NCBI GenBank assembly: GCA_031291615.1
Contig: JARLIS010000028.1
Coordinates: 1-64,000 of the forward strand
From: Parvibaculum sp.
Lineage (GTDB): Bacteria > Pseudomonadota > Alphaproteobacteria > Parvibaculales > Parvibaculaceae
DNA length: 64,000 bases
Reading direction: 5' to 3'
The position numbers and the translations under genes were made by a program. Below are positions 8,441 through 17,873 of the stretch, piece after piece (position 1 is the first letter of the stretch; every line of letters starts with the position of its first letter). Under the pieces are notes generated by a model. The model made no database searches and had not been told where the DNA came from. It was given only the letters and a program-made list of their open reading frames with translations.

Positions 8441-9211
8441 CTACTCCACCCATTTCCTCACCGCACGCCCGAGCTCCCCCGACCGCTTCGCGCCTGCGAG
8501 CCACTTGTCGACCGCGCGCTTGAAAGCCTCGTCGCGCGGCATCAGATAGGCCTTCTCCGAGCGGTCGAAGGGCTTTTCCGGATGCACCGCGCAAAGCTCC
8601 TTGTGGAGCTTCTGTTGCAGCCGCGCCTCGATCGCATCCGTGATCATGAGATCCGCCTGGCCCGCCACGATCTCGTCGAAGATCGTTACATTGTCCTTGT
8701 GGACGATGATCTTCGCCTTGGCGATATGGGCGCGGACGAACCTTTCATTCGTGCCCCCCGGATTGACGATGATCCTCACGCCCTTGCGGTCGATCTCGTA
8801 AAGCGTCCGGAACTTCTTCGCATTCTCGCAGCGCGTAATCGGTGTCTTGCCGTCCGTCAGCACGGCCTGCGAAAAGAGCCCGATCTTCGCCCTCTCCGGC
8901 GTCACCGAAATCCCGCCCATGGCAATGTCGAACTTGCCGGCCGCAAGATCGGCGGCAAGCGTCGGCCAGCTCGTCCTGACGAATTCGGGCTTCGCGCCCA
9001 GCCGCTTTGCGAGCGAGCGCCCGAGATCGACGTCGAGGCCTGAGAAATCCCCGCTTTTGGGATCGAGCGCAGAAAACGGCCGGTAATCGCCCGTGAGCCC
9101 GATCCTGAGCGTGCCCGTCTCCCGGACGCGGCCCAGCGTATCCGCGCTGGCCGAAAGAGCGGGCAGGGCGAAAACCAGGGCAAGAACGAGGCGAAGGACG
9201 AAGAGGCGCAT
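8441..9211 (-). CDS. pheC: Periplasmic cyclohexadienyl (prephenate/arogenate) dehydratase
   Basis: A 256-residue exported protein with a signal peptide ending near residue 23 (SASA/DTLG) and the fold of family 3 solute-binding proteins. It is distinguished from transporters by features of PheC: TGDYRPFSA, TSWPTLAADLAAGKFDIAM, DGKTPITRC, NPGGTNERFVRAHI, HKDNVTIFDEI and DAIEARLQQKLHKELCAVHP, all of which I recognise from Pseudomonas cyclohexadienyl dehydratase. The reaction would be prephenate to phenylpyruvate (or arogenate to phenylalanine) in the periplasm. No permease or ATPase genes are nearby, which fits an enzyme rather than an ABC binding protein. Confidence 0.82.
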   Translation of the reverse strand: MRLFVLRLVLALVFALPALSASADTLGRVRETGTLRIGLTGDYRPFSALDPKSGDFSGLDVDLGRSLAKRLGAKPEFVRTSWPTLAADLAAGKFDIAMGGISVTPERAKIGLFSQAVLTDGKTPITRCENAKKFRTLYEIDRKGVRIIVNPGGTNERFVRAHIAKAKIIVHKDNVTIFDEIVAGQADLMITDAIEARLQQKLHKELCAVHPEKPFDRSEKAYLMPRDEAFKRAVDKWLAGAKRSGELGRAVRKWVE

Positions 9212-9474
9212 GGGGTTTCCCGCAATATTTCAACTTCGGCAAGTGTAACTCATGCCGCGCCGCCCGGGGATAAGCCCTTTACTGGACTGTTAAGGGGGCG
9301 GCTGGTAGAAACCTGCCCATGAACGGAACATTGAACGCCATGCGTCACATATGCGCTTTCGGGTCGCGAATTAGCGGCCCGGCCGTTCGCTGAGGGGTCG
9401 GACTGGCTCCGTCGAAGCGATAGGCCGGGATTTGCCAAACCGACAATGTGAACCCCGAACGCCCGAGAGCTTCA

Positions 9475-12387
9475 ATGGCAACCGACTCCAAGACCGAATC
9501 CGAAACCGGCGCCCCCGCAGGCCGCGATTACCGCGACACGATCTTCCTGCCCGAAACGCCTTTCCCCATGAAGGCGGGCCTGCCCGAGCGCGAGCCGCAA
9601 TGGCTCGCCCGCTGGGAAAAGATGGACCTCTACAAGCGCCTCCGCGCCGAGGCGAAGGGCCGCCCCACCTTCACGCTCCATGACGGCCCCCCTTACGCCA
9701 ATGGCGACATCCATATCGGCCATGCCCTCAACAAGACGCTGAAGGACATCATCGTCCGCTCCCAGCAGATGATGGGCAAGGACGCGGCCTATGTTCCGGG
9801 CTGGGACTGCCACGGCCTTCCCATCGAATGGAAGATCGAGGAGAAGTACCGCAAGAAAGGTCAGAACAAGGACGAAGTGCCGCCGCTCGAATTCCGCCGC
9901 GAATGCCGCGAGTTTGCGCAGCACTGGGTCGACGTGCAGCGCGAACAGTTCAAGCGCCTCGGCGTCTCCGGCGACTGGGACAATCCCTACCTCACCATGA
10001 CCTTCGACGCCGAAGCCGCCATCGTCGCCGAGTTCCAGAAATTCCTGATGAACGGCTCGCTCTATCGCGGATCGAAGCCCGTCATGTGGTCGGTCGTCGA
10101 AAAGACCGCGCTCGCCGAAGCCGAAGTCGAATATGCCGACCACCAGTCGCGCACCATCTGGGTGCGCTTCCCGGTCGTGTCCGGCGCGGAATCGCTGAAG
10201 GGAACGAACATCGTCATCTGGACGACGACGCCCTGGACGATCCCGGCCAACCGCGCGATCTCCTATTCGCCGAAAATCCGCTACGGCATCTATGAAGTGA
10301 AGGCGCTCGGCGAACATAGCCGCGCCGCCCTCGGCGAAAAGATCGTGCTCGCCGACAGCCTCGCCGAAGCCGTGCGCGCCGACGCAAAGATCGCCGAGTG
10401 GACGCGCCTCGGCGATGCGCCCTCGCTCGACGGCGTCGTCTGTGCTCATCCCTTCCGCGGTCAGGGTTACGACTTCGACGTGCCGCTGCTCGCTGGCGAT
10501 CATGTGACGGAAGAAACCGGCACCGGCTTCGTCCACACCGCGCCCGGCCACGGCCAGGACGACTACATGATCTGGGTGCAGAACTTCGGCCAGAAGGGTA
10601 TCCCGGAAACGGTGAACGAGGAGGGCGTCTACTATCCCGACGTGCCGCTCTTTGCCGGAAAGTTCGTGCTGACCCGCCAGGGCAAGGAAGGCAACGCCAA
10701 CGCCGCCGTCATCGACGCGCTGATCGAGGCGGGCGCGCTCCTTGCGCAAGGCAAGCTGACGCATTCCTATCCGCATTCATGGCGCTCCAAAGCCCCGCTC
10801 ATCTTCCGCAACACTGCGCAATGGTTCGTCTCCATGGATGCGCCCGTCGCCGAGGCGGGCGGCCGCAAACTCCGCGACGTCGCGCTCGCCGAAATCGACA
10901 AGACGCGCTGGGTGCCGGCGCGCGGCCGCAACCGCATCTATTCGATGGTCGAAACCCGTCCCGACTGGGTGCTGTCGCGCCAGCGCGCCTGGGGCGTGCC
11001 GCTGACGATCTTCGTCCACAAGGGCGACGGCTCGCTGCTGCGCGATGCGCGCGTCAATGCCCGCGTCGTCAATGCAGTCGCCGCCGAAGGCGCCGACGCA
11101 TGGTTTGAAAAGCCGGTGAGCTACTTCTTCGAAGGCTCGAACCACAATCCCGCCGACTATGAGAAGGTCACCGACATTCTCGACGTCTGGTTCGATTCCG
11201 GCTCGACGCATGCCTTCGTCCTCGAAGCGCGCCACATGCCCTGGCCCGCCGATCTCTACCTCGAAGGCTCCGACCAGCATCGCGGCTGGTTCCAGTCGTC
11301 CCTCCTCGAAAGCTGCGGCACGCGCGGCCGCGCGCCCTACAAGCAGGTGCTGACCCATGGCATGACGCTGACCGACAAGGGCCTCAAGATGTCGAAGTCG
11401 CTCGGCAATGCGATCGAGCCTGCGACCGTCATCAAGCAGAACGGCGCCGACATTCTGCGCCTCTGGGTCGCCTCGACGGACTATTGGGACGATCACTCGA
11501 TCGGCAACGAGATCCTGAAGTCGAACGTCGAAGCCTATCGCAAGCTCCGCAACACCTTCCGCTATCTCCTCGGCAATCTCGCGGGCTTCGACGAGGCCGA
11601 GCGCGTCGCCCTGGCCGACATGCCGGAACTTGAACGCGTCATCCTGCACAAGCTCGCCGAGTTGGATGATCTCGTGCGCAAGGCCTATGACGATTACGAT
11701 TTCAAGCGCATCTTCCACGCGCTGTCGAACTTCATGAACATCGACCTGTCGGCCTTCTACTTCGACATCCGCAAGGACGCGCTCTATTGCGATCCCCTGT
11801 CGTCGGTGCGCCGCCGCGCCTGCCGCACGGTGCTGCATGAACTCTTCATGTCGCTCACCGCATGGTTCGCGCCCATCCTCTGCTTCACCGCCGAGGAAGT
11901 CTGGCTGACGCGCTTCCCGTCCGAAGACGGCACCGTTCACACGCGTCTCTTCCCGGACATTCCGGCCGGCTGGCGCGACGATGCGCTCGCCGAAAAATGG
12001 CGCAAGGTCCGCGAGCTTCGCCGCGTCGTCACCGGCGCGCTCGAAGTCGAGCGCCGCGAGAAGCGTATCGGCGCGAGCCTCGAAGCCGCTCCAGACGTCT
12101 ATGTGACGAACGCCGAGCTGAAATCCGCCATGGCGGGCGTCGATCTCGCCGAAATCGCCATCACCAGCGGCGCACGCCTCATCGACGGCGAGGAGCCTGC
12201 CGACGCTTTCCGCCTCGACGAGGTAACGGGCGTCGCCGTCGTCTCGAAGCCCGCGCAAGGCAGGAAATGCGCGCGCTCCTGGAAAATCCTTCCCGAAGTC
12301 GGCAGCGTGCCGGGCTTCCCCGACCTGACGCCGCGCGATGCGGCGGCGGTCATGGAGTTCGACGCCCGCCATGCGAAACAGGCATAG
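9475..12387 (+). CDS. ileS: Isoleucyl-tRNA synthetase
   Basis: A 970-residue class I aminoacyl-tRNA synthetase that charges tRNA-Ile and edits valine. The HIGH signature (DIHIGHALNKT) is at residues 80-83 and KMSKS at about 638-642. The CP1 editing domain, with WTTTPWTIPANRAI, lies between. The C-terminal zinc-finger region is degenerate: only Cys932 of the usual four cysteines remains (KCARSWK, then no CxxC). ATG 9475 is preferred; an in-frame GTG at 9448 is possible and neither has a strong Shine-Dalgarno. It heads a run with lspA nine bases downstream, a classical ileS-lspA pair. Confidence 0.97.
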   Translation: MATDSKTESETGAPAGRDYRDTIFLPETPFPMKAGLPEREPQWLARWEKMDLYKRLRAEAKGRPTFTLHDGPPYANGDIHIGHALNKTLKDIIVRSQQMMGKDAAYVPGWDCHGLPIEWKIEEKYRKKGQNKDEVPPLEFRRECREFAQHWVDVQREQFKRLGVSGDWDNPYLTMTFDAEAAIVAEFQKFLMNGSLYRGSKPVMWSVVEKTALAEAEVEYADHQSRTIWVRFPVVSGAESLKGTNIVIWTTTPWTIPANRAISYSPKIRYGIYEVKALGEHSRAALGEKIVLADSLAEAVRADAKIAEWTRLGDAPSLDGVVCAHPFRGQGYDFDVPLLAGDHVTEETGTGFVHTAPGHGQDDYMIWVQNFGQKGIPETVNEEGVYYPDVPLFAGKFVLTRQGKEGNANAAVIDALIEAGALLAQGKLTHSYPHSWRSKAPLIFRNTAQWFVSMDAPVAEAGGRKLRDVALAEIDKTRWVPARGRNRIYSMVETRPDWVLSRQRAWGVPLTIFVHKGDGSLLRDARVNARVVNAVAAEGADAWFEKPVSYFFEGSNHNPADYEKVTDILDVWFDSGSTHAFVLEARHMPWPADLYLEGSDQHRGWFQSSLLESCGTRGRAPYKQVLTHGMTLTDKGLKMSKSLGNAIEPATVIKQNGADILRLWVASTDYWDDHSIGNEILKSNVEAYRKLRNTFRYLLGNLAGFDEAERVALADMPELERVILHKLAELDDLVRKAYDDYDFKRIFHALSNFMNIDLSAFYFDIRKDALYCDPLSSVRRRACRTVLHELFMSLTAWFAPILCFTAEEVWLTRFPSEDGTVHTRLFPDIPAGWRDDALAEKWRKVRELRRVVTGALEVERREKRIGASLEAAPDVYVTNAELKSAMAGVDLAEIAITSGARLIDGEEPADAFRLDEVTGVAVVSKPAQGRKCARSWKILPEVGSVPGFPDLTPRDAAAVMEFDARHAKQA

Positions 12388-12396
12388 AGAGCACCC

Positions 12397-12966
12397 ATGG
12401 CGCGCACGATCGACATTGCCGGCCAACCCGTCTGGGGCCCCTGGTCGGGTCTCGGCCTCGTCACTGCGCTGGCATCTTTCGGCCTCGACCGTCTGCACAA
12501 ATGGTGGATGCTCGACGTCTACGCCATCGCCGAGCGCGGCCGGGTCCAGATCGCGCCCTTTTTCGACCTGATCATCACATGGAACCGCGGCGTCAGTTAC
12601 GGCCTCTTTCAGGCCGAGACGGAGGCCGGCCGCATCGGGCTCATTTTGTTCGCGCTCGCCATCGTCATCGGCCTCGGATTATGGCTAGCGCGCAGCGTCC
12701 ATTGGGTTATGGCGGTGGCCATCGGCCTGATCATCGGGGGGGCGCTCGGCAACGTTCTCGACCGGCTGGTTCACGGGGCCGTTGCGGACTTTTTTAGTTT
12801 TCACGCCTTCGGTTTTTACTGGTATATCTTCAACGTTGCGGACATCTGGATTGCCTTGGGCGTCGGCCTGATCCTGATCGATTCCGCCTTTCCGGGATTG
12901 TTCGGGCCGCGTGGGGCCGAACAGGTTAACGCAGACGGCGATGCGCGCGGAGATGACCGCGGCTGA
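12397..12966 (+). CDS. lspA: Lipoprotein signal peptidase II
   Basis: A 189-residue inner-membrane aspartic protease that removes signal peptides from prolipoproteins. The two catalytic aspartates are recognisable as Asp131 in HGAVADFF and Asp149 in FNVADIWI, with GGALGNVLDR just before. Four hydrophobic segments are visible. The C-terminal 20 residues after the last helix are hydrophilic and charged. It is placed between ileS and a lipoprotein gene (DUF3035), the latter being a probable substrate. Confidence 0.95.
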   Translation: MARTIDIAGQPVWGPWSGLGLVTALASFGLDRLHKWWMLDVYAIAERGRVQIAPFFDLIITWNRGVSYGLFQAETEAGRIGLILFALAIVIGLGLWLARSVHWVMAVAIGLIIGGALGNVLDRLVHGAVADFFSFHAFGFYWYIFNVADIWIALGVGLILIDSAFPGLFGPRGAEQVNADGDARGDDRG

Positions 12967-13004
12967 GCGCCGCCGGGGCCGCGAGGCTTCGAGGGTCAAG
13001 GAAC

Positions 13005-13595
13005 ATGACAGTGATTTCGAAGAGCCGGCGTATCATGGGGCTGAGCTTGCTTGGCGCGATGTCCTTGTCGCTTGCCGCTTGCGGCGGCGACAGCATCAGG
13101 GAAGCGCTTGGCTACAACAAAGACGCTCCGGACGAATTCGCGATCGTCACCAAGGCGCCGCTCGCCATCCCGCCGGATTTCTCGCTGCGTCCGCCGCAGC
13201 CGGGCGCGCCTCGCCCGCAGGAAGCCAATTTCCAGCCCTCGGCCGCCGCCGAACGCGCGCTCACAGGCGCTGCGGTTCCCGTCGGCACCGTTGCGGCAAA
13301 GCCCGTTGAAAGCCTCGGCGAACAGTCCCTGCTCGACAAGACGGGTGCCGCCGACGCCGATCCGCGCATCCGTCAGGTCGTGAACAACGAAACGCGGACG
13401 CTGGTCGAGAAGGACAAGTCCTTCACCGACGACATTTTGTTCTGGCGTGAAAAGACGCCGCCCGATCTGAGCCTTGTCGATCCGGCCGCCGAAAAGCAGC
13501 GCATTCAGCAGAACGAAGCGCAGGGCAAGCCGGCGAATGAAGGCGTGACGCCATCGCACACGCCGAAGCCCGGCTGGTTCGACGGTATTTTCTGA
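13005..13595 (+). CDS. DUF3035 lipoprotein
   Basis: A 196-residue exported lipoprotein: signal peptide with a hydrophobic core and lipobox LAAC (Cys about residue 26). The conserved block APDEFAIVTKAPLAIPPDFSLRPP is the hallmark of DUF3035, an alphaproteobacterial family. I recall this family being linked to the accessory outer-membrane assembly lipoprotein BamF, but I cannot confirm it from the sequence. The middle is Pro/Ala-rich and the C-terminus ends in GWFDGIF, typical of the family. AAGGA precedes the ATG. It lies between lspA and two M16 peptidase genes, an arrangement common in alphaproteobacteria and consistent with envelope function. Confidence 0.85.
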   Translation: MTVISKSRRIMGLSLLGAMSLSLAACGGDSIREALGYNKDAPDEFAIVTKAPLAIPPDFSLRPPQPGAPRPQEANFQPSAAAERALTGAAVPVGTVAAKPVESLGEQSLLDKTGAADADPRIRQVVNNETRTLVEKDKSFTDDILFWREKTPPDLSLVDPAAEKQRIQQNEAQGKPANEGVTPSHTPKPGWFDGIF

Positions 13596-13601
13596 TCCCT
13601 G

Positions 13602-15032
13602 ATGCACAATAGAGCGCGCGGCCGCCTGAGCTTCGGAGCGATTGCCGTCTGCATATCGCTGCTTCTTGCCGGTTGCGCGGGCTTTCCCCTCGGGACGAAT
13701 GCCGGCCCCGCAGGCGCGGCGAGCGATCCCGTGCCGGTCGCGCCCGGACCCAACGCGCCCGAAATGTTCCGCCTTTCGAACGGCATGGACGTTCTCGTCA
13801 TTCCCGATCACCGCGCGCCGGTCGTCACCCACATGGTCTGGTACCGCGTCGGCGCGGGCGACGAAACGCCCGGCAAGACGGGGCTTGCCCATTTCCTCGA
13901 ACATCTGATGTTCAAGGGAACCGCGAAGATCGCGCCCGGACAATTCTCGCGCATCGTGGCGCGCAACGGCGGCCGCGACAACGCCTTCACCAATTACGAC
14001 TTCACCGCCTATTTCCAGGCCATCGCCCGCGACCGGCTGCCTCTCGTCATGGAGATGGAGGCCGACCGCATGACCGGCCTCCGGCTCACCGACAAGGAAG
14101 TGCTGCCCGAGCGCGACGTGGTGCTGGAAGAATTGCGCATGCGCATCGAAAACGAACCCGTCGCATCGCTGCAATCGGCAATGAATGCCGCGCTCTACGG
14201 CGCGAAGTCTCCCTATGGCCGCGATGTCATCGGCTACAAGGCGGAAGTCGAGAAACTCGGCACCGCCGACGCGCTCGATTTCTATCGCCGCTTCTACACG
14301 CCGAACAACGCGATCCTCATCGTCGCCGGCGACGTGACGGCGGCCGAGTTGAAACCGCTCGCCGAAAAATATTACGGCGTCATCGCACGGCGCGCGCCGA
14401 CGCTCGTCCATGAGCACGCGCCCGTCGAATGGCCGGCATCGCCAAAACGCCTCGTCCTTCACGATCCGCGCGTCAACGAGGCGACCTGGCTGCGCGCCTA
14501 TCCCGCCGCGAGTGCGGCGCAAGCGGGGCCGCGCGAGGCCGCCGCTTACGATCTCCTCGCGCAGATTCTGGGCGGCGGCACGACGAGCAGGCTTTATCAG
14601 GCGCTCGTCGTGAAAGAGAAACTCGCCGCCGGAATCCAGTCCTGGTATGACGGTGACAAGATCGACGCCGGCTCCTTCTCCGTCTATGCGCTTCCGCGCC
14701 TCGGCGTGCCGCTCGATGCGGTCGAGAAGGGCATCGACGCCGAAATCGCCCGCCTGCTGGCGGATGGCATCGACGCCGACGAACTCGATCGCGCCAAGAC
14801 CCAGCTCGTCGCCAGCGCCGTCTATGCGCGCGATACGCAGCAGACTATGGCCTATTCCTATGGCAGCGGGCTGATGACCGGCCTCACCGCCGCCGATGTC
14901 TATCAATGGCCCGATCACATTCGCGCCGCGACGGCGGCCGACGTGCTCGCTGCCGCGAGAAAAGCGCTGATCGCCGATCACGCGGTGACGGGCGAACTTC
15001 TGCCGCAAGCGACGCCGGGGGCAAAGCCATGA
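13602..15032 (+). CDS. M16-family zinc metallopeptidase, catalytic member
   Basis: A 476-residue exported M16 (pitrilysin/processing-peptidase-like) protein. The zinc motif HFLEH is at residues 97-101 and a downstream glutamate lies in the ERDVVLEELRMRIENEP region, as expected for the third ligand. The C-terminal half has the substrate-binding R/Y-type segment GGGTTSRLYQAL. The N-terminus carries a lipobox-like LLAGC (Cys25), so it may be a periplasm-facing lipoprotein. Its stop overlaps the start of a second M16 gene that lacks the zinc motif; such pairs form heterodimers in which one subunit cuts and the other binds substrate. Confidence 0.92.
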   Translation: MHNRARGRLSFGAIAVCISLLLAGCAGFPLGTNAGPAGAASDPVPVAPGPNAPEMFRLSNGMDVLVIPDHRAPVVTHMVWYRVGAGDETPGKTGLAHFLEHLMFKGTAKIAPGQFSRIVARNGGRDNAFTNYDFTAYFQAIARDRLPLVMEMEADRMTGLRLTDKEVLPERDVVLEELRMRIENEPVASLQSAMNAALYGAKSPYGRDVIGYKAEVEKLGTADALDFYRRFYTPNNAILIVAGDVTAAELKPLAEKYYGVIARRAPTLVHEHAPVEWPASPKRLVLHDPRVNEATWLRAYPAASAAQAGPREAAAYDLLAQILGGGTTSRLYQALVVKEKLAAGIQSWYDGDKIDAGSFSVYALPRLGVPLDAVEKGIDAEIARLLADGIDADELDRAKTQLVASAVYARDTQQTMAYSYGSGLMTGLTAADVYQWPDHIRAATAADVLAAARKALIADHAVTGELLPQATPGAKP

Positions 15033-16414
15033 TCCGCGCCTTCGCCTTTGCCCTCATCGCCCTTGTCACGCTTGCCGCCGCGCCCGCCCAGGCGATGAAG
15101 ATCGAGCGCGTAGTCAGCCCCGGCGGCATCGAAGCCTGGCTCGTTCAGGAAAACGAAGTCCCCGTGATCGTGATGAAGCTCGCCTTCGAAGGCGGCTCCT
15201 CGCAGGACCCGAAGGACAAGGCCGGTCTCGCCAACATGGTGTCGGGGCTTCTCGACGAAGGCGCGGGCGACCTCGACTCGGACGCCTATCAGAAGCGGCT
15301 CGAAGCCTCCGCCGCCTCGCTCTCCTTTTCCGACGACCGCGACGACTTCACCGTCAGCCTGAAAACGCTGGCCGACAAGCGCGACGAAGCCTTTGCGCTT
15401 TTGGGCCTCGCCCTGACGAAGCCGCGCTTCGACGCCGAAGCCGTCGAGCGCATCCGCGCGCAGATCGCCTCCATCGTCACCCGCAATCTCGAAGACCCGA
15501 ACTGGATCGCCTCGCAGGCCTGGTTCCATGCCGCTCTCGGCAACCATCCTTACGCCATGCCGGCCGAAGGCACGCCGCAATCCATCGCGCGCATCACGCG
15601 CGGCGATCTCGTCGCCTATACGAAAAACATTTTCGCTCGCGACCGCATGAAGATCGCGGTCGTCGGCCCGATCTCGCCCGAGGAACTCGGCACCCTGCTC
15701 GACAGGACTTTCGGCGCGCTGCCGGCCAAGGCGAAGCTTCGCCCCGTGCCCGATGTGAAGGTGCGCGGCAAGCCCGTGACGGTCGTGACGAAGCGGCCCT
15801 TTCCGCAGAGCGTCGTCGTTTTCGGTGCGCAGGGCCTGAAGCGCCGCGACCCCGATTTCATTCCCGCCTTCGTGATGAACTACGTGCTTGGCGGCGGCGG
15901 CTTTTCGGCGCGGCTCACCGAGGAGGTGCGCGAAAAGCGCGGGCTTGCCTATTCGGTCACGACCAATCTCTATCCGATGCGCCGCGCCGCGCTGCTGCTC
16001 GGCGGCGTCGGTACGAAGAATGCGAGCGTCGGCGTTTCGCTGGAGCTCATTCGCCGGGAGTTTGCCCGCATGGCCGAACGCGGCGTGACCGACGAGGAAC
16101 TGGCCGACGCCAAGACCTATCTCACCGGCTCCTATCCGTTGCGCTTCGATTCCAATTCCAAGATCGCCGGACAGCTTCTCTCGATCCAGCAGGACAATCT
16201 CGGCATCGACTATATCGACCGCCGCAACGCGCTCGTCGATGCCGTCACCAAGGCCGACATCGCCCGCGTCGCCAAACGTCTTCTGAAATCGGACAGCCTC
16301 ATCGTCTCGGTCGTCGGCGAACCCGACATGACGCCAAAGCCGATTCCGCCCGCAGGCGCCCCGGCCGCCGCGGCGCCGTCCGGCCCCAGCGAATCGGCGC
16401 CGGGCTTCCACTAG
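15029..16414 (+). CDS. M16-family peptidase homologue without zinc motif (partner subunit)
   Basis: A 461-residue secreted protein with a signal peptide (about residues 1-22, ending AQA). It aligns in order with M16 proteins, but where HxxEH should be it has NMVSGLL, so it cannot bind catalytic zinc. It keeps the Arg/Tyr pair in GGGGFSARLTEEVREKRGLAYSV that contacts substrates in M16B heterodimers. The C-terminal tail is Pro/Ala-rich. The ATGA overlap with the upstream active subunit shows translational coupling and supports a two-subunit periplasmic protease. Confidence 0.92.
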   Translation: MIRAFAFALIALVTLAAAPAQAMKIERVVSPGGIEAWLVQENEVPVIVMKLAFEGGSSQDPKDKAGLANMVSGLLDEGAGDLDSDAYQKRLEASAASLSFSDDRDDFTVSLKTLADKRDEAFALLGLALTKPRFDAEAVERIRAQIASIVTRNLEDPNWIASQAWFHAALGNHPYAMPAEGTPQSIARITRGDLVAYTKNIFARDRMKIAVVGPISPEELGTLLDRTFGALPAKAKLRPVPDVKVRGKPVTVVTKRPFPQSVVVFGAQGLKRRDPDFIPAFVMNYVLGGGGFSARLTEEVREKRGLAYSVTTNLYPMRRAALLLGGVGTKNASVGVSLELIRREFARMAERGVTDEELADAKTYLTGSYPLRFDSNSKIAGQLLSIQQDNLGIDYIDRRNALVDAVTKADIARVAKRLLKSDSLIVSVVGEPDMTPKPIPPAGAPAAAAPSGPSESAPGFH

Positions 16415-16538
16415 CCGGCCTTCCGCCGAGCCTTCGCCACGGGAAAATCGGCGTCTGGCCGCAAGCCCGCCTTCTTGTTAACGTCATTGCGGATTATGGC
16501 TGAGGCCATTCGATTCCACTTTGCAAGCCGGGACACCC

Positions 16539-17870
16539 ATGCCGCAAGAGAGCCTGCCTTACGAACAGTCGATCGACACTTGCTTTGAGGAGAGGATCGG
16601 CGAGGGCGGTCTGTCGCGCAAAGCCTTCGAGGCGGCGCTGGCCGAAGCCGAGCCCGCGCTCGCCTGGCTGAAGGAAGCCCATGCGAAGAAGACGCTGGCG
16701 CTTCTGCGCGTGCCCGAACGCAAGGACGATCTCGGCCCTTTGCGCGAAGTGACGGCGAAGCTTCTCGATAACACCACCGACCTTTTCATCTTCGGCATCG
16801 GCGGCTCATCGCTCGGCGCGCAGACCATTGCCCAGCTCACCGGCTGGGGCACGCAGAGCCACACGATGAAAGGCCCGCGCGTCCACATCATCGACAATCT
16901 CGACGCCGGCACCATGCAGACGGCCCTGTCGGCGACCGACATGCGGACGGCGCGTTTCCTCGTCGTCTCGAAATCCGGCGGCACGGTCGAGCCCGCAATC
17001 CAGATGCTCGCCGCCATGTCCGCGATCGAAAAGGCAGGCGGCGGCAAATACATGAAACACCATTTCGCGGTGCTGACCGAGCCCGCCAAGGACGGCAAGC
17101 CGAACGCGCTCCGCGCACTCGCCGAGAAATATGAATTCCCGACCCTCGAGCACGATCCGGGCGTCGGCGGCCGCTATGCGGTGCTGACCAATGTCGGCCT
17201 GCTGCCCGCCGATATTTTCGGCCTCGACATCGAGGCGATCCGCGCCGGTGCGGCCGATGTGCTCGCACCCATTCTGGCGGGCCGCCCCGCCGCCTCCGTT
17301 GCGCCTGCCGTGGGGGCCGCCCTGTCGCTCGCCCTTCAGCGCGAGAAGGGCGCCAACATGACCGTGCTGATGGCCTATGCCGACCGGCTGGAGCGTTTCC
17401 TCGCCTGGCATTGCCAGCTCTGGGCCGAAAGCCTCGGCAAGCAGGGCAAGGGCACGACGCCCGTGCGCGCGCTCGGCCCCGTCGACCAGCACAGCCAGCT
17501 TCAGCTTTATCTCGACGGCCCGAAGGACAAGATGTTCACCGCCTTCACAGTGGAGACGAAAGGCGAGGGGCCCGAAGTCTCTCCGGATATTGCCAGGGGC
17601 ACGGGCTTTGCCGCACTTGCCGGCCACCGCATCGGCGATCTGGTCGATGCCGAGGCGCGCGCGACCATCGACACGCTGGCGAAGAACGGCCGTCCGGTCC
17701 GCACATTCAGGCTGAAGAAGCTCAATGAGCGCGCGCTCGGCGGCCTCTTCATGCACTTCATGCTGGAAACGATCATCGCCGGCAAAATGCTCGGCATCGA
17801 CCCCTTCGATCAACCCGCCGTCGAGGAAGGTAAAATCCTGGCGAAGAAATATCTCGCGGAGATGAAATAG
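16539..17870 (+). CDS. pgi: Glucose-6-phosphate isomerase
   Basis: A 443-residue PGI interconverting glucose-6-phosphate and fructose-6-phosphate. Sugar-phosphate-binding segments GGSSLGAQT and VSKSGGTVEP are visible, as is the catalytic-region block GVGGRYAVLTNVGLLPA. QLYLDGPKDKMF occurs in the C-terminal half. It is about 100 residues shorter than the enterobacterial enzyme, as in many alphaproteobacterial and thermophile PGIs. ATG 16539 is used; a TTG at 16521 is in frame. Neither has a strong ribosome-binding site. mutL starts three bases after its stop. Confidence 0.93.
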   Translation: MPQESLPYEQSIDTCFEERIGEGGLSRKAFEAALAEAEPALAWLKEAHAKKTLALLRVPERKDDLGPLREVTAKLLDNTTDLFIFGIGGSSLGAQTIAQLTGWGTQSHTMKGPRVHIIDNLDAGTMQTALSATDMRTARFLVVSKSGGTVEPAIQMLAAMSAIEKAGGGKYMKHHFAVLTEPAKDGKPNALRALAEKYEFPTLEHDPGVGGRYAVLTNVGLLPADIFGLDIEAIRAGAADVLAPILAGRPAASVAPAVGAALSLALQREKGANMTVLMAYADRLERFLAWHCQLWAESLGKQGKGTTPVRALGPVDQHSQLQLYLDGPKDKMFTAFTVETKGEGPEVSPDIARGTGFAALAGHRIGDLVDAEARATIDTLAKNGRPVRTFRLKKLNERALGGLFMHFMLETIIAGKMLGIDPFDQPAVEEGKILAKKYLAEMK

Positions 17871-17873
17871 CGC

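Noticed and set aside
8441..9211. ABC transporter amino-acid-binding protein
   Set aside because: The fold matches, but the specific blocks (NPGGTNERFVRAHI, HKDNVTIF, LHKELCAVHP) are those of cyclohexadienyl dehydratase and no transporter genes are adjacent.
10777..12498. A 573-codon minus-strand frame inside ileS and lspA
   Set aside because: Antisense shadow of ileS, which has intact HIGH and KMSKS motifs.
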